Origin: Citrobacter amalonaticus
Lineage (GTDB): Bacteria; Pseudomonadota; Gammaproteobacteria; Enterobacterales; Enterobacteriaceae
Length of the DNA: 64,000 nt
Assembly (NCBI RefSeq): GCF_018323885.1
Contig: NZ_AP024585.1
Location: 1,922,001-1,986,000, forward strand
Direction of reading: 5' to 3'
Shown: positions 1 to 14,855 of the stretch, piece by piece
Layout: every line of letters starts with the position of its first letter
Numbering within the stretch: position 1 is the stretch's first letter
Made by a program: the position numbers and the translations under genes
The notes under the pieces: model-generated
What the model saw: the letters and a program-made list of their open reading frames with translations, nothing else
What the model was told of the DNA's origin: nothing
The model's database searches: none

Positions 1-464
1 CAAACGCCTCGCTGATGGGGGGCGGAGGTGTTGATGGGGCAATCCATCGCGCTGCGGGCCCCGCCTTACTGGAAGCCTGCATGAAAGTCAGACAGCAGCA
101 GGGCGAGTGCCCGACGGGCCATGCGGTGATCACGCTTGCCGGAAACCTCCCCGCTAAAGCGGTCATTCATACCGTCGGCCCGGTCTGGCGTGGCGGCGAG
201 CATAACGAAGCGCAACTGCTACAGGATGCGTACGTTAATAGCCTGAATCTGGCGCTGGCCAATGGCTACGCGTCCATTGCCTTTCCGGCAATCAGTACCG
301 GAGTTTACGGCTATCCGCGAGCCGCCGCCGCAGAAATTGCGCTAAAAACCGTTTCGGAATTTATTACCCGCCGCGCTTTGCCTGAGCAGATATACTTTGT
401 CTGTTATGATGACGAAACAACCCGACTCTACCAGCGTCTACTTACCCAACAAGGCGATGAATGA
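1..464 (+). CDS. ymdB: O-acetyl-ADP-ribose deacetylase YmdB (5' end missing)
   Basis: This is the C-terminal 153 residues of a macrodomain protein; the frame is open to the left edge, so about 24 residues are missing compared with the 177 of E. coli YmdB. The visible part starts in the glycine-rich ligand loop ([15 protein letters not shown]) and includes the GVYGYP phosphate-binding loop typical of macrodomains. The family hydrolyses O-acetyl-ADP-ribose, and E. coli YmdB also modulates RNase III and is needed for full ClsC activity. Its last eight bases overlap the clsC start (ATGAATGA), so the two are translationally coupled here as in E. coli. Confidence 0.95.
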   Translation, partial: NASLMGGGGVDGAIHRAAGPALLEACMKVRQQQGECPTGHAVITLAGNLPAKAVIHTVGPVWRGGEHNEAQLLQDAYVNSLNLALANGYASIAFPAISTGVYGYPRAAAAEIALKTVSEFITRRALPEQIYFVCYDDETTRLYQRLLTQQGDE

Positions 465-1887
465 GCTGACTCGCCTCGCCCGCGCCACGCGTCCTCTGTG
501 CGACAATCACCCCGGAGAGTGCGGCATTCTTGCGCTCGATAACAGTCTGGACGCCTTTGCCGCCCGTTACCGGCTGGCGGAAATGGCGGAGCGCACGCTG
601 GATGTTCAGTACTATATCTGGGAAGACGACATGTCCGGGCGACTGCTGTTCGCTGTTCTTCTGGCGGCGGCGAAACGTGGTGTCCATGTGCGCCTGTTGC
701 TTGATGACAACAACACGCCAGGGCTGGATGACACTCTGCAACTGCTCGATGCCCATCCCAACATTGAAGTTCGCCTGTTTAATCCTTTCTCTTTTCGCAT
801 GCTACGGATGCTGGGTTATCTGACCGATTTCGCCAGGCTAAACCGACGGATGCATAACAAAAGCTATACCGCAGACGGTGTTGTCACCCTGGTAGGCGGG
901 CGAAACATTGGCGATGCCTATTTTGGCGCGGGCGAGGAGCCGCTGTTCTCCGATCTGGACGTGATGGCCATCGGACCCGTCGTCAGGGAGGTTGCTGAGG
1001 ATTTTGAACGCTACTGGCATTGCGCGTCGGTTTCGACGTTGAAATCGGTACTGGCACTTTCCGAGCAAGAGATCACCGAACGCATTGAGCTACCCGACGC
1101 CTGGTACAACGATCCCATCACCCGTCGATATCAGCATAAACTGAAAACCAGCCCGTTTATGACCCATCTCGATCGCGGAACGCTACCGCTTATCTGGGCG
1201 AAGACCCGGCTGTTAAGTGACGATCCCTTAAAAGGCCAGGGGAAAGCGCAGCGCCACTCTATACTGCCACAACGACTGTTTGACGTGATGGGTTCGCCGA
1301 CGGAGCGGATTGACATTATTTCTGCCTATTTTGTCCCGACCCGTGCAGGCGTCGCGCAGTTGCTGAAACTGGTGCGTAAAGGCGTCAAAATTGCGATTCT
1401 CACCAATTCATTAGCCGCCAATGATGTCGCGGTGGTACATGCCGGATATGCGCGCTGGCGGAAGAAACTACTGCGTTATGGTGTCGAGCTCTATGAACTG
1501 AAGCCGACGCGTGAACGTCAGGTGGTACTGCACGACAGGGGGCTTACGGGGAACTCCGGTTCCAGCCTGCATGCCAAAACGTTCAGTATTGACGGGCGTA
1601 AGGTGTTTATTGGTTCACTGAATTTTGATCCCCGTTCCACGTTGCTGAACACGGAAATGGGATTTGTGATTGAAAGCGAGACGCTGGCGACGCTTATCCA
1701 TAACCGGTTCATTGAGAGTCAACGCGATGCGGCCTGGCAATTACGCCTCGATCGCTGGGGGCGAATTAACTGGGTGGATCGGCAGCAGGACGAAGAACTG
1801 GTGTTAAAAAAAGAACCCGCCACAGGATTCTGGAAGCGGGTTCTGGTGCGACTGGCGACGCTATTGCCTGTCGAGTGGCTGCTTTAA
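457..1887 (+). CDS. clsC: Cardiolipin synthase C
   Basis: A phospholipase D-superfamily cardiolipin synthase of 476 residues (E. coli ClsC is 473). Two HKD motifs are present: HNKSYTAD near residue 133 and HAKTFSID near residue 372, each followed by the usual Gly-Ser/Gly-Arg-Asn stretch. In E. coli this enzyme joins phosphatidylglycerol with phosphatidylethanolamine to make cardiolipin at the inner membrane, and it works with YmdB. I chose the ATG inside the ymdB stop region because it gives the family N-terminus; the same frame opens 60 bases earlier inside ymdB but that extension has no counterpart. It converges on opgC with 14 bases between the stops. Confidence 0.96.
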   Translation: MNELTRLARATRPLCDNHPGECGILALDNSLDAFAARYRLAEMAERTLDVQYYIWEDDMSGRLLFAVLLAAAKRGVHVRLLLDDNNTPGLDDTLQLLDAHPNIEVRLFNPFSFRMLRMLGYLTDFARLNRRMHNKSYTADGVVTLVGGRNIGDAYFGAGEEPLFSDLDVMAIGPVVREVAEDFERYWHCASVSTLKSVLALSEQEITERIELPDAWYNDPITRRYQHKLKTSPFMTHLDRGTLPLIWAKTRLLSDDPLKGQGKAQRHSILPQRLFDVMGSPTERIDIISAYFVPTRAGVAQLLKLVRKGVKIAILTNSLAANDVAVVHAGYARWRKKLLRYGVELYELKPTRERQVVLHDRGLTGNSGSSLHAKTFSIDGRKVFIGSLNFDPRSTLLNTEMGFVIESETLATLIHNRFIESQRDAAWQLRLDRWGRINWVDRQQDEELVLKKEPATGFWKRVLVRLATLLPVEWLL

Positions 1888-1901
1888 CGTGGTCGCAGGC
1901 A

Positions 1902-3062
1902 TTAGCCGGTCACTTTTTTGCTTTGTTCCTGTCTGACCGGCGGTTTGCCGGAGAACAGGAATTTAAGCAGCGGAATGCGCAAATGAATCTCATACAATAC
2001 CAGTGCGATGCCAACCACAAAGATCAGCCCGCAGATAAAGCCCAACAGATTCGAGGTAATATGTGGCGTAATATAGGCGCCGAAAAACAGTGTTAACGGA
2101 TGGTGTACCAGATAAATAAACAGTGACGCATTCACAAAATAGGTGACGCGGGCTGACTGGAAATTGAGTAAACGGTGGCCGAGAGAAAACACTACATTGA
2201 CCATCCATAATCCTAGCACCATGGTGATGACATATTCCGTTTCGTACATCCATGCATCGCCACTGCCGTAGCGCTGATTCAGCAAATAGGCGATGAAAGC
2301 GAAAGCCGCCGCCAGCGTACATCCCCGGGAAGGGGTGGTGAAAAGCGCTTTAAGCTCAGGTGAGATAAAGGCCAGCGCACCCAACATAAAGAAAGGCACA
2401 TAAAAGAGCGTTTGCATCACCACGAAATTAAACAAGCCGTCGCTAAGAATGGGTGGGTAAACAATGAACAGCGTCCGCCGTATCACCGCATAACCTATAC
2501 CCAGTAAGAAAAAGATGAGCGTCAGTTTGCCCATCGACACGGCGGCCAGCCGTTTTTTTTCCGCTCTTTCCAGGTTTTTTCGCATCCGGGTAAATAACCA
2601 CAGACTGACGGTTGTTAATACCACCAGAACCAGTAAAAACCACAGATGAGAAATTAATTCCCAGGCCAGCGTGTTGTATTTTTCATACAGTGAAAGCGTT
2701 TGCCAACTGTCGGCTTTTCCTTTGACGTATTGCAGCATAATAAATTGCGGCAATGTCAGCAGGGGAATAGCCGTAAGCATCGGAATGCCTACGCGCTCAA
2801 CGCGTACTTTCCACCAGCGTTTCAATGGATAACGCAGGAATAACATGTACGAAAAATAACCGGAAATAACGAAAAAGACCTGCATCCGGAATGAATGGAT
2901 AAAATCGTTAAACAGAGTCAGCCACCATGAGGGCTCGGCGCTGTTCACATGCCAGGTATGGCCGGAATAGATCAATGAGATATGGAAGGGAATACCCAAC
3001 AACATCAGCCAGGCGCGGATGGAGTCAAGAAAATATTCACGCTGTGCGGGTACGGGATTCAT
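1902..3062 (-). CDS. opgC: Osmoregulated periplasmic glucan succinyltransferase OpgC
   Basis: An acyltransferase-3 family inner-membrane protein of 386 residues (E. coli 385) with about ten hydrophobic segments along its length. The N-terminus ([20 protein letters not shown]) holds the conserved Arg and His of the family. In E. coli it transfers succinyl groups from the cytoplasm onto periplasmic glucans. It is divergent from opgGH, with about 260 bases between the start codons for both promoters, which fits its partner role in the same pathway. Confidence 0.96.
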   Translation of the reverse strand: MNPVPAQREYFLDSIRAWLMLLGIPFHISLIYSGHTWHVNSAEPSWWLTLFNDFIHSFRMQVFFVISGYFSYMLFLRYPLKRWWKVRVERVGIPMLTAIPLLTLPQFIMLQYVKGKADSWQTLSLYEKYNTLAWELISHLWFLLVLVVLTTVSLWLFTRMRKNLERAEKKRLAAVSMGKLTLIFFLLGIGYAVIRRTLFIVYPPILSDGLFNFVVMQTLFYVPFFMLGALAFISPELKALFTTPSRGCTLAAAFAFIAYLLNQRYGSGDAWMYETEYVITMVLGLWMVNVVFSLGHRLLNFQSARVTYFVNASLFIYLVHHPLTLFFGAYITPHITSNLLGFICGLIFVVGIALVLYEIHLRIPLLKFLFSGKPPVRQEQSKKVTG

Positions 3063-3264
3063 AAAGGTTTTCGTATTCTCAGATTCTCAGACTAATCGTC
3101 TTATCGGTAAGGCGTTTACTCGTTACAGTCGGTGGCAACCCTACACCAAGTACAACGACCTGTCTCCAGGATAAGCACGCAAAGTGAAAAAGGGCCCGGC
3201 GAGGCGTCTAAACCATGAGCCAGCGTGCTGAACAATGCAGGGATTCAGTTGTCCTAATGCCTGA

Positions 3265-7399
<4,135 letters not shown>

Positions 7400-7425
7400 G
7401 CGCCACCCGGCGAAATCATCTGAAT

Positions 7426-7452
7426 AATACCGGCTTGCGCCGGTATTTTTTT
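7426..7452 (+). terminator. Rho-independent terminator of opgGH
   Basis: A perfect 9-bp stem (AATACCGGC / GCCGGTATT) with a TTGC loop is followed by a run of T. It lies 26 bases after the opgH stop and before yceK. Confidence 0.9.
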
Positions 7453-7483
7453 ATACTGAAGAAAACGATTAATGAGGTATCAC

Positions 7484-7711
7484 GTGCGAATCGTAGCGTT
7501 GGGCATCATGGTGATGCTGTTAAGCGGGTGCGGCAGCATTATCAGCCGGACAATCCCCGGACAGGGGCATGGCAACCAGTACTATCCGGGAGTGCAGTGG
7601 GATGTCCGGGATTCAGCATGGCGTTATGTCACTATCCTCGATCTGCCGTTCTCGCTGGTGTTTGACACGCTGCTGTTGCCGCTGGACATGCATCACGGCC
7701 CTTACGAGTAA
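7484..7711 (+). CDS. yceK: Small lipoprotein YceK (DUF1375)
   Basis: A 75-residue predicted outer-membrane lipoprotein. The N-terminus is a short hydrophobic signal with the lipobox LSGC. The rest, SIISRTIPGQGHGNQYYPGV onward, is nearly identical to E. coli YceK. I chose the GTG at 7484 because a GAGGT ribosome-binding site sits five bases upstream and it gives the 75-residue family length; an ATG twelve bases earlier lacks such a site. Its function is unknown. Its stop directly abuts the stop of the convergent msyB. Confidence 0.9.
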   Translation: MRIVALGIMVMLLSGCGSIISRTIPGQGHGNQYYPGVQWDVRDSAWRYVTILDLPFSLVFDTLLLPLDMHHGPYE

Positions 7712-8086
7712 TTACCGTTCATCCCATTCATCGGCTGCGGTTTGACCCTCTTCGGTATCCAGGGGGGGCTCAAGCTGAAATTCGCCTTCATCCCATTCAT
7801 GCAGTGTATTCTCTTCCAGCCACTCCTGGCGGATCTCTATCTCATCATAGTCGCCGTCAAAGACACTTTGCGCGGCCTCGCCACTGAGCATCGGCAGGCA
7901 CTCGCCTTCTTCGCCTTCATCGGCAAAAAACTCGACCTGCCACATGATGTCGCCATCCTGTAGCACGTACTTCTGCACGTTGAACTGCTGTACATTGGCT
8001 TCGTCCTGTTCAAGCTCAGGATGGTCCGCCATAAATTCTTCACGGGCTGAGTCAATGGCTTCTTCCAGCGTTGCATACATGGTCAT
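7712..8086 (-). CDS. msyB: Acidic protein MsyB
   Basis: A 124-residue, strongly acidic soluble protein, the same length as E. coli MsyB. The C-terminal half is dense in Asp and Glu (FDGDYDEIEIRQEW, DEWDER). In E. coli extra copies of msyB suppress secY and secA defects, probably through its acidity, and the gene responds to envelope and stationary-phase stress. It is a single-gene unit, transcribed toward yceK with no bases between the two stops. Confidence 0.94.
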   Translation of the reverse strand: MTMYATLEEAIDSAREEFMADHPELEQDEANVQQFNVQKYVLQDGDIMWQVEFFADEGEEGECLPMLSGEAAQSVFDGDYDEIEIRQEWLEENTLHEWDEGEFQLEPPLDTEEGQTAADEWDER

Positions 8087-8167
8087 CTGAGTCTCCCTTT
8101 GATTTGATGAGGTAATCAGGGAAAGAATAGCTGATTCTCCGGTTATGCAAGTATGAATGCTGAAAAA

Positions 8168-9388
8168 TCATCCCGCTGTTCGCGTGAGAGCACGACGGCG
8201 CAGGCTGTTCCAGGAATAAATGGCGTTAAACAATACCACCCCGGCAGTGACCAGGAAGACGGCACGGAAGCCGTAACTAGCGGAAATCGCTGCTCCCATG
8301 AGCGGGCCGGTGACGTTGCCGATATCGCGGAACGACTGGTTATAACTAAAGATGCGCCCGGCGATTTGGTTTGTGGAGTTATAGACCAGCAGCGTTTGTA
8401 CCGCCGGCAGCAGCGCGCCGTCGGCAGCGCCCAGTAAAAAGCGCAGTACCGCCAGTTGCCACGGGGTCTGCACAAAAGACATCGGGATCAGCAGCAGAAC
8501 GGAGAAGATTAGCGCCACAATGAGGATTTTCTCCGGTCCGATACGGTCGCCCAGCTTGCCTAATCTTGGCGCACTGAGCAATGCGGCGACGCCAGGTACG
8601 GAGGCAATCATCCCGCTAATAAACGCAATATTGCTGACGTTACCCGCCAGCTCCCGCACATAGAGGGTCAAAATCGGTGCAATGGAACCGGTCGCGACCT
8701 GAATAATCAGCGTGGTGACGAACAGGCTCAGCACCAGTTTCGGGTTTTTAAGCGTAGCAACCACTTCCCGGACGCGCAGCATCTCTTTCTTGCTGATGGG
8801 TTTGAAGTTTTCGCGAATAAAAAACAGCGTCAGTAAGAAACAGATCAGCAGTACCGTCGCGGTGATGAAGAAAACCGGGCGCAGGCCGTACTGGTCGGCA
8901 AGCAGGCCGCCCGCTAACGGGCCGAGTAATGCACCGCTGACGCCGCCGGTAGAGAGCGTTCCCAGCGCCCAACCGCTTTTATTGCGTGGGACCTGGGTGG
9001 CGATGAGGGCGTTGGCGTTGGGAATGAATCCGCCCAGCAACCCGAGCAGCGCGCGCAGCACCAGAAACTGCCAGATATTCTGCGCAAGGCCCATTAGCAG
9101 CATCACTATTGCCATCCCCAGCGCAGAGCGCAGCAGCATAATCTTTCTGCCTTTACGGTCGGCAAGCCCGCCCCAGAAGGGAGAGGCGATCGCAGAGAAA
9201 AGAAACGTAATACTAAAGACCAGTCCGGACCACATGTTGAGCGCACTGTGGCCCGTTACGCCGAGTTGTTCGACATAAAGTGGTAAAAATGGCATCACCA
9301 GGCTAAATGCGGCGCCGGTTAAGAAACAGCCGAGCCAGGTGACAGTGAGATTACGTTTCCAGTTTATGGGAGTATCAGAGGGTGACAT
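8168..9388 (-). CDS. mdtG: Multidrug efflux MFS transporter MdtG
   Basis: A 12-segment major facilitator transporter of 406 residues (E. coli MdtG 408). The cytoplasmic loop motif A is clear ([13 protein letters not shown]) and a related copy occurs in the second half ([14 protein letters not shown]). In E. coli overexpression gives fosfomycin and deoxycholate resistance, and the gene belongs to the MarA/SoxS/Rob regulon. It is followed by msyB on the same strand after 81 bases and preceded by lpxL after about 160 bases. Confidence 0.95.
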   Translation of the reverse strand: MSPSDTPINWKRNLTVTWLGCFLTGAAFSLVMPFLPLYVEQLGVTGHSALNMWSGLVFSITFLFSAIASPFWGGLADRKGRKIMLLRSALGMAIVMLLMGLAQNIWQFLVLRALLGLLGGFIPNANALIATQVPRNKSGWALGTLSTGGVSGALLGPLAGGLLADQYGLRPVFFITATVLLICFLLTLFFIRENFKPISKKEMLRVREVVATLKNPKLVLSLFVTTLIIQVATGSIAPILTLYVRELAGNVSNIAFISGMIASVPGVAALLSAPRLGKLGDRIGPEKILIVALIFSVLLLIPMSFVQTPWQLAVLRFLLGAADGALLPAVQTLLVYNSTNQIAGRIFSYNQSFRDIGNVTGPLMGAAISASYGFRAVFLVTAGVVLFNAIYSWNSLRRRALTRTAG

Positions 9389-9517
9389 AGCGATCCGCGT
9401 GTGATGCGCTGTTGGCGCGATCGGGCAAAAAACGAATATAAATTAAGCATATTCATTATGCGCCTGGATGCAGAGGGTCGCAATGTGGGGAGCTTTTATC
9501 GCTAAAAACGGTGAGAA

Positions 9518-9538
9518 AGCAGCCCAAAAGGGGCTGCT
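9518..9538 (-). terminator. Possible terminator between lpxL and mdtG
   Basis: An 8-bp perfect stem (AGCAGCCC / GGGCTGCT) with a short loop lies just after the lpxL stop. The T-run in the lpxL direction is weak (TTCTC), so termination may be partial. Confidence 0.5.
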
Positions 9539-9547
9539 ATGCAGGAT

Positions 9548-10468
9548 TTAATAACGGGAAGGTACGCCAGCAGGACGTGTTTTGAAGCGGCGATGTAGCC
9601 ACATGTACTGTTCTGGCGCCATCATGATGCACTTCTCAACAATCTTGTTCATCCAGGCGGCGGTGGTCTCTGCGTCATCCAGCGGCGGTGAGCATTCTGG
9701 CGGTAACATAATCAGCTGGTAGCCTTTGCCATCGGGCTTGCGACGCGGTACAAACGGCACCAGGCAGGCATTAGACATTCGCGCCAACATCCAGGTGCCG
9801 GAGGTGGTGGCTGCTTGTTCAACGGCAAAAAGCGGGACGAACACGCTGGCGCGCGGGCCATAATCGTGGTCCGGCGCATACCAGACCACTTCGCCTTTCT
9901 TCAGCGCCTTAATCATCCCTTTCAGATCCTTGCGATCGAGCATGGATTTGTTTGAGCGCATACGACCCCAGGTCTGGAGCCAGTCGATCAAGGGATTATC
10001 ATTCGGGCGATAAACGCCGATGCCGGGTTCCTGCAAACCGAACTGACGCGCACCGAGTTCCAGGGTTAAAAAGTGCAGCCCCACCAGCAAAATACCGCGC
10101 TGCTGAGCCTGAACGTCACGAATATGCTCCATGCCGATCACTTCGGTCCAGCGGGCAATGCGACGATCGGACCAGAACCAGGCCATCCCGGTTTCCAGCA
10201 GGCCCATACCGACGGATTCAAAATTTTTAACCACCATCGCATGGCGGTCACGCTCACTCATTTCAGGGAAACAGAGCTCGAGGTTACGATATGCAATTTT
10301 CGTCCGCCGCTTCATCAGACGATACGCCAGGTGACCGATCATATGACCAAGGCGATAGAGTATCGGATAGGGCAACTGCACGACCAACCAAAGTGCGCCA
10401 ATACCGAGCCAGGTTAACCAATACCGTGGATGCAGTAGTGCTGCGGAGAACTTAGGTAAATTCGTCAT
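9548..10468 (-). CDS. lpxL: Lipid A biosynthesis lauroyltransferase LpxL
   Basis: A 306-residue inner-membrane late acyltransferase, exactly the E. coli length. One membrane segment near the N-terminus ([19 protein letters not shown]) is followed by the acyltransferase domain with the HX4E catalytic motif HFLTLE around residues 132-137. It transfers laurate from acyl-ACP to Kdo2-lipid IVA in lipid A assembly. It is transcribed alone, divergent from trhO. Confidence 0.97.
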   Translation of the reverse strand: MTNLPKFSAALLHPRYWLTWLGIGALWLVVQLPYPILYRLGHMIGHLAYRLMKRRTKIAYRNLELCFPEMSERDRHAMVVKNFESVGMGLLETGMAWFWSDRRIARWTEVIGMEHIRDVQAQQRGILLVGLHFLTLELGARQFGLQEPGIGVYRPNDNPLIDWLQTWGRMRSNKSMLDRKDLKGMIKALKKGEVVWYAPDHDYGPRASVFVPLFAVEQAATTSGTWMLARMSNACLVPFVPRRKPDGKGYQLIMLPPECSPPLDDAETTAAWMNKIVEKCIMMAPEQYMWLHRRFKTRPAGVPSRY

Positions 10469-10692
10469 GTCTTTCCTGTTGTATACCTTAAAACGGGCAA
10501 TTATCTGTATTGTTGCATTTTTTCGCCGTCAGAAAAAATTTGTGGCTCCGGAATGGCGATAAATTCAGCAAATGTTGTTAATTTTTTAGTTTGAAGAAAG
10601 AAATGTAGCGCAAAATGTATGGATGTAAATTGGCGCGGATTGCTATATGATGCCGCCGATTCTGATTTCACCTGCCGCAGGACCCGTACACC

Positions 10693-11745
10693 ATGCCAGT
10701 GTTACATAACCGTATTTCCAATGATGCCCTCAAAGCCCGGATGCTGGCTGAAACTGAGCCGCGCACGACCATTTCGTTCTACAAATATTTTACCATCGCA
10801 GACCCGCAGGCCACACGCGATGCGTTGTATCAAAAGTTAACCGCGCTGAATGTTTTCGGTCGCATCTATCTGGCGCATGAAGGGATTAACGCCCAAATCA
10901 GCGTACCGCAAAGTCAGGTGGAGACGTTCCGCCAGCAGCTGTACGCCTTTGATCCGGCACTTGACGGCGTGCGTCTGAACATTGCGCTGGAAGATGACGG
11001 GAAATCCTTCTGGGTGCTGCGAATGAAAGTGCGTGAGCGGATTGTGGCAGATGGCATTGAGGACCCGAGTTTTGATGCCAGCGATGTCGGCGACTATCTC
11101 AAGGCCGCGGAAGTGAACGCGATGCTCGACGACCCGGATGCGCTGTTCATTGATATGCGTAACCACTACGAATACGAAGTGGGCCATTTTGAGAACGCGC
11201 TGGAAATCCCGGCCGACACGTTCCGCGAGCAGTTACCCAAAGCGGTCGAAATGATGCAGGAACACAAAGATAAAAAGATTGTGATGTACTGTACCGGCGG
11301 TATTCGCTGCGAAAAAGCCAGCGCCTGGATGAAGCACAATGGCTTCAGTAAAGTGTGGCACATTGAAGGCGGTATCATTGAATATGCACGCAAGGCCCGC
11401 GAGCAGGGGTTACCGGTACGTTTCATCGGCAAAAACTTTGTGTTTGATGAGCGCATGGGTGAGCGTATTTCAGATGAGGTGATTGCGCATTGTCATCAAT
11501 GTGGTGCGCCGTGCGACAGCCACACCAACTGTAATAATGACGGCTGCCATCTGCTGTTTATTCAGTGCCCGGCATGTGCGCAAAAGTACAACGGCTGCTG
11601 TAGCGAGATCTGTTGCGAAGAGAGCGCATTACCTGAAGAAGAGCAACGTCGCCTGCGCGCAGGACGCGAGAACGGCAATAAAATCTTCAACAAGTCGCGT
11701 GGACGACTGAATACGAAACTGGGTATTCCGGATCCTGCCGAGTAA
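10693..11745 (+). CDS. trhO: tRNA 5-hydroxyuridine synthase TrhO (rhodanese family)
   Basis: A 350-residue protein formerly called YceA, the same length as in E. coli. It has an N-terminal UPF0176 domain, a rhodanese domain from about residue 145 with the active-site loop CTGGIRC (Cys200 and Cys206), and a cysteine-rich C-terminus with repeated CxxC pairs that looks metal-binding. TrhO hydroxylates U34 of several tRNAs using oxygen, giving ho5U, the first step to cmo5U/mcmo5U. It is monocistronic and converges on yceI. Confidence 0.95.
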   Translation: MPVLHNRISNDALKARMLAETEPRTTISFYKYFTIADPQATRDALYQKLTALNVFGRIYLAHEGINAQISVPQSQVETFRQQLYAFDPALDGVRLNIALEDDGKSFWVLRMKVRERIVADGIEDPSFDASDVGDYLKAAEVNAMLDDPDALFIDMRNHYEYEVGHFENALEIPADTFREQLPKAVEMMQEHKDKKIVMYCTGGIRCEKASAWMKHNGFSKVWHIEGGIIEYARKAREQGLPVRFIGKNFVFDERMGERISDEVIAHCHQCGAPCDSHTNCNNDGCHLLFIQCPACAQKYNGCCSEICCEESALPEEEQRRLRAGRENGNKIFNKSRGRLNTKLGIPDPAE

Positions 11746-11752
11746 TGGTGTG

Positions 11753-11784
11753 GCCGGATGGCGGCGACAACATCGCCATCCGGC
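11753..11784. repeat. REP-like palindrome between trhO and yceI
   Basis: A perfect 11-bp inverted repeat GCCGGATGGCG / CGCCATCCGGC lies between two convergent genes. The sequence is of the GCCGGATGGCG class found in enterobacterial REP elements. It could also end transcription from either side, though there is no T-run. Confidence 0.7.
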
Positions 11785-11796
11785 ATCATTCCTCGT

Positions 11797-12372
11797 TTAC
11801 TTCTGCTGTACGCCTTCAACTGAGATAATCAACTCCACTTCCTGCGAGGCAGGACCCAGATCGGTGGTGATGTTGAAATCCTTCAGCTTGATTTTACCTT
11901 CGGCTTCGAAGCCTGCGCGTTTACCCCCCCACGGATCGTCACCCTGACCGATCATCTTCGCTTCCAGCGTCACCGGCTTTGTTACGCCGTTTAGCGTCAG
12001 ATTCCCGGTGATATCCAGTTCGTCACCGTCTTTTTTCACGTTGGTGGAGGTGAATGTCGCCTGCGGGAATTTCGCGACATTGAGGAAATCAGCGCTGCGA
12101 AGATGTTTATCACGCTCGGCGTGATTGGTATCCACGCTGTTGGTGTTGATCGTCACATTCACTTTATCGGCGGCGGGATCCTTTTCATCAAAGGTAAAGG
12201 TTCCGTCGAAGTCTTTGAACGTGCCGTACAACCAGCTGTATCCCAGGTGCTGAATACGGAAATTAACAAAGGCATGTTGTCCTTCTTTGTCAATTTTATA
12301 ATCCGCCGCGATGGCAGAACCGGTGGTGAACAGCAGAGAGGCGAGAGTTAAACCCAGCAGGCTTTTTTTCAT
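11797..12372 (-). CDS. yceI: YceI family periplasmic protein
   Basis: A 191-residue secreted protein (E. coli YceI 191). The signal peptide ends around GSAIAAD. The rest is a lipocalin-like barrel that binds polyisoprenoid-type lipids in homologues. In E. coli it is induced by high pH and osmotic stress. The ATG overlaps the yceJ stop by four bases (ATGA), so the two form a coupled operon. Confidence 0.95.
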   Translation of the reverse strand: MKKSLLGLTLASLLFTTGSAIAADYKIDKEGQHAFVNFRIQHLGYSWLYGTFKDFDGTFTFDEKDPAADKVNVTINTNSVDTNHAERDKHLRSADFLNVAKFPQATFTSTNVKKDGDELDITGNLTLNGVTKPVTLEAKMIGQGDDPWGGKRAGFEAEGKIKLKDFNITTDLGPASQEVELIISVEGVQQK

Positions 12373-12941
12373 TTTTGAGCTCCATAGTCAGATGACGACT
12401 TACCCAACATGCGATTCAGGGTGTCGTCTTTATCGATAAAGTGGTGTTTAAAGGCCATCAGGCCATGCAGAATGGAAAGAATAACGACGGTCCAGGCCAG
12501 CCACAGGTGTACGCTTCCGGCGAGATCGGCCTGAACGCCAGCATCCGCGAAGGTGGCCGGGACATCAAACCAGCCGAAAACGCTGATCGGTTTACCGTCC
12601 GCCGTCGAGATCAGATAACCGCTGATGACAATGCTAAACAGCAGCAGATATAGCGCGAGGTGGCCCAACGCTGCGCCAGCACGGGTCAGGGCCGAATAGC
12701 TTTTCAGCGCTTTCGGCGGTGGCGAGATCAGACGCCAGATGACCCGAACGACCAGGCCCATCATCAGCAGGATCCCGATGCTTTTGTGCAATTCCGGTCC
12801 CTGGTGATACCAGCCGTCGTAATAGCTCAACGTCACCATCCAGAGACCGAGTGCAAACATCCCGTAGACCACCAACGCGGTTAGCCAGTGAAGCATGGCG
12901 GAAATAAAACCATACCGTTGAGGCGTATTTGAAAATTGCAT
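12369..12941 (-). CDS. yceJ: Cytochrome b561 family protein YceJ
   Basis: A 190-residue di-haem cytochrome b561-type membrane protein with four hydrophobic segments. Candidate haem-ligand histidines lie in the first segment ([12 protein letters not shown]), the second ([11 protein letters not shown]) and near the end ([16 protein letters not shown]). Members pass electrons between quinol and periplasmic acceptors; the physiological partner of YceJ is not known. It sits directly upstream of yceI, with an ATGA overlap, which is a common pairing. Confidence 0.93.
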   Translation of the reverse strand: MQFSNTPQRYGFISAMLHWLTALVVYGMFALGLWMVTLSYYDGWYHQGPELHKSIGILLMMGLVVRVIWRLISPPPKALKSYSALTRAGAALGHLALYLLLFSIVISGYLISTADGKPISVFGWFDVPATFADAGVQADLAGSVHLWLAWTVVILSILHGLMAFKHHFIDKDDTLNRMLGKSSSDYGAQK

Positions 12942-13203
12942 AAAAATTCCATTTCATATTTCAGGATTGAATGAAAATGGCCTGACAGAGACATAAATGC
13001 AACTAAAAAATAACACCGGGAGAGAGATTTAACGGTGATTCAATAATTTTGTATTAAGTGTAGATTTTGATTCAACGGATTCGTCAGAAATGACCGATTT
13101 ATGACAGTTTGTGGGGGGTAGGGGATGGGTTTTGTCATTCAAAAAAACAAAACAAAAATTAGATAATTTTCAGTTTTTGTCAGTATTTGTCAATGCTGAT
13201 GGC

Positions 13204-13317
13204 TCAGTAAAACAGGATATAAATAACATCAAGAATCGCCAGCAGCGACCACAAAATAACGTAGAGCATAAAATGCTCGCGAATATTGTTGACCAGATAA
13301 AGAAACAGACGACGCAT
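13204..13317 (-). CDS. yceO: Small membrane protein YceO
   Basis: A 37-codon frame on the minus strand encoding [20 protein letters not shown] and then a hydrophobic helix ending LDVIYILFY. It matches the E. coli YceO sequence as I recall it (MRRLLHYLINNIREHLMLY...) and lies at the same position between yceJ and solA. E. coli YceO has nine extra N-terminal residues that are not obvious here. The ribosome-binding site is weak (GGTG). E. coli mutants have been linked to biofilm formation and acid effects; the molecular role is unknown. It probably spans the inner membrane once. Confidence 0.75.
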   Translation of the reverse strand: MRRLFLYLVNNIREHFMLYVILWSLLAILDVIYILFY

Positions 13318-13332
13318 ATTGTAATCACCATT

Positions 13333-13354
13333 AAAAAGGCCTCATTACGAGGCC
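13333..13354 (-). terminator. Terminator of solA
   Basis: On the minus strand a 6-bp GC-rich stem (GGCCTC / GAGGCC) with a GTAAT loop is followed by five T, just after the solA stop and before yceO. Confidence 0.8.
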
Positions 13355-13363
13355 ATTTAACGA

Positions 13364-14485
13364 TTATGCCGTAAATCGGGAGAGTCTGAACGGCGTCAGG
13401 TCAAAAGCGGATGGCTTTTCCTGGGCAAAGTCAGCGGCAATTTCACCCAATACGGAGGCAAATTTAAAGCCGTGACCACTCAGCCCGGTCACGATCAGCG
13501 TGTTGTCATGGCCGGGCAGCGTGTCGATGATAAAGTCTTCATCCGGCGAGTTGTCGTAGGTGCAGGCCGCACCGTGCAGACAGCAACCCACTCCCGGAAG
13601 GATATTGCGCAGGAACGGGAATGCTTCAGATCCATCGCTGGCGACGCTGGCAAACGGTTTGCGTTCAGCTTCGGCGTGGATAAGTTGCCCGCCGTTGTGC
13701 TTACCGATTTTCAGTTCGTCGTTCTCCGCCGGGAAGCCGTAGTATTGATCGCCGTTGGGCAACTCACCGGTGAAGGCAGGAAACTTATTCTTGATGCTAT
13801 AGCGGCCATCGGCCTGGTACCAGGCAAACACTTTTCGTACCGGCTGGATGGGAAGCTCGGGGAGCAAAGCCTGAACCCAGGTACCGGCGCTCACCAGCGC
13901 TTTCTTCGCGCTGTAATCGCCGTCAGCGGTTTCCACAGTGACCCCGCCGTCATCATCATGGTGAATGGCTGTGACCGGGCAGTTGAAGAGTTGAGCGCAT
14001 CCTGCTTCTTCTGCCAGACGGATCCAGGTTTTGATCGCCAGTTCACTGCGTAAAAAACCGGAATCAGCTTCGAACAGGCCGGTGTAGTCTGCAGGTACGC
14101 GGATTACGGGCCAGCGCGCCATGATGGCGGCGGCATCCAGTTGTTCAACGTTCAGTTGCCACTGTTTTGCGCTGTGCGCGACATTTGCCAGGAAGGGCGA
14201 ACCGGCGGGGCCAAGATTGATAACGCCGGAGCGGACGAAAATCGGCTCTTCATTTTGCGTGGAGAGTTCGTCCCATAGCGCCTGCGCACGCAGCACCAGC
14301 GGAACGTATTTTTCACCTTCGCCATAGGCGTGGCGGATCAACCGGGTGTCGCCGTGATGACTACCCTGTTGATGCGGTGGCATATGCGCGTCGGTCATCA
14401 GAACGTTTAACCCGGCGCGAGTGGCATAATAACCTGCGGCTGCCCCAACGGACCCGCTGCCTATAATGATTAAGTCGTATTTCAT
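13364..14485 (-). CDS. solA: N-methyl-L-tryptophan oxidase SolA
   Basis: A 373-residue FAD-dependent amine oxidase of the monomeric sarcosine oxidase family (E. coli 372). The N-terminus holds the dinucleotide-binding motif GSGSVG and the segment [33 protein letters not shown] sequence near the C-terminus carries the cysteine that binds FAD covalently in this family. It oxidises N-methyltryptophan and sarcosine to the amino acid, formaldehyde and H2O2. I used the start giving MKYDLIIIG; the open frame extends 26 codons upstream but without homology. Confidence 0.95.
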   Translation of the reverse strand: MKYDLIIIGSGSVGAAAGYYATRAGLNVLMTDAHMPPHQQGSHHGDTRLIRHAYGEGEKYVPLVLRAQALWDELSTQNEEPIFVRSGVINLGPAGSPFLANVAHSAKQWQLNVEQLDAAAIMARWPVIRVPADYTGLFEADSGFLRSELAIKTWIRLAEEAGCAQLFNCPVTAIHHDDDGGVTVETADGDYSAKKALVSAGTWVQALLPELPIQPVRKVFAWYQADGRYSIKNKFPAFTGELPNGDQYYGFPAENDELKIGKHNGGQLIHAEAERKPFASVASDGSEAFPFLRNILPGVGCCLHGAACTYDNSPDEDFIIDTLPGHDNTLIVTGLSGHGFKFASVLGEIAADFAQEKPSAFDLTPFRLSRFTA

Positions 14486-14555
14486 CAGTTTCTCTCTGCT
14501 GTCGCGTTTGATGCAGAGTAAATAAGTGAAATGCGTAATACAACCCAGAAATAGC

Positions 14556-14580
14556 AAAGGCACCCCGAAGGTGCCTTTTT
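14556..14580. terminator. Hairpin between bssS and solA
   Basis: A 9-bp perfect stem (AAAGGCACC / GGTGCCTTT) with a CCGAA loop. The T-run is better on the plus strand, but bssS is the only gene that would need it, on the minus strand, where three T follow within a T-rich stretch. Confidence 0.65.
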
Positions 14581-14600
14581 AAGTGAGAATGTCCGTCTCG

Positions 14601-14855
14601 TTAATGCCGACGGTATTCGTTGGCCTGGTAATCGCCGGATTCGATTTTGGCTATGCCGGCTTCTAATATCGAAATAAATTGTCTGGCAACATCGGTGGTT
14701 AACCAGAGCGTTTGACCGACCTCTGTACCATCGGTTTCGGGACGATTTGGAGTCTGGTAGTGCAAACGCAGCATCAGCGCGTCATAGCTATCTACGGTGC
14801 TGATGTCCCATCCCACAAGCGGATGAGTCTGAATGACTTCATTATTCTTTTCCAT
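14601..14855 (-). CDS. bssS: Biofilm regulator BssS
   Basis: An 84-residue cytoplasmic protein, the same length as E. coli BssS (YceP). The sequence begins MEKNNEVIQTHPLVGWDIST and matches across its length, with differences mainly in a short central loop. In E. coli bssS affects biofilm formation through indole and autoinducer-2 uptake signalling. Two ATG codons are adjacent; I chose the second because the AGGGG ribosome-binding site is five bases upstream of it. Confidence 0.92.
   Translation of the reverse strand: MEKNNEVIQTHPLVGWDISTVDSYDALMLRLHYQTPNRPETDGTEVGQTLWLTTDVARQFISILEAGIAKIESGDYQANEYRRH

Noticed and set aside
1905..1941. Inverted repeat GCCGGTCA / TGACCGGC at the end of opgC.
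   Set aside because: It lies inside the coding end of opgC and has no T-run in the right place; a terminator role is not supported.
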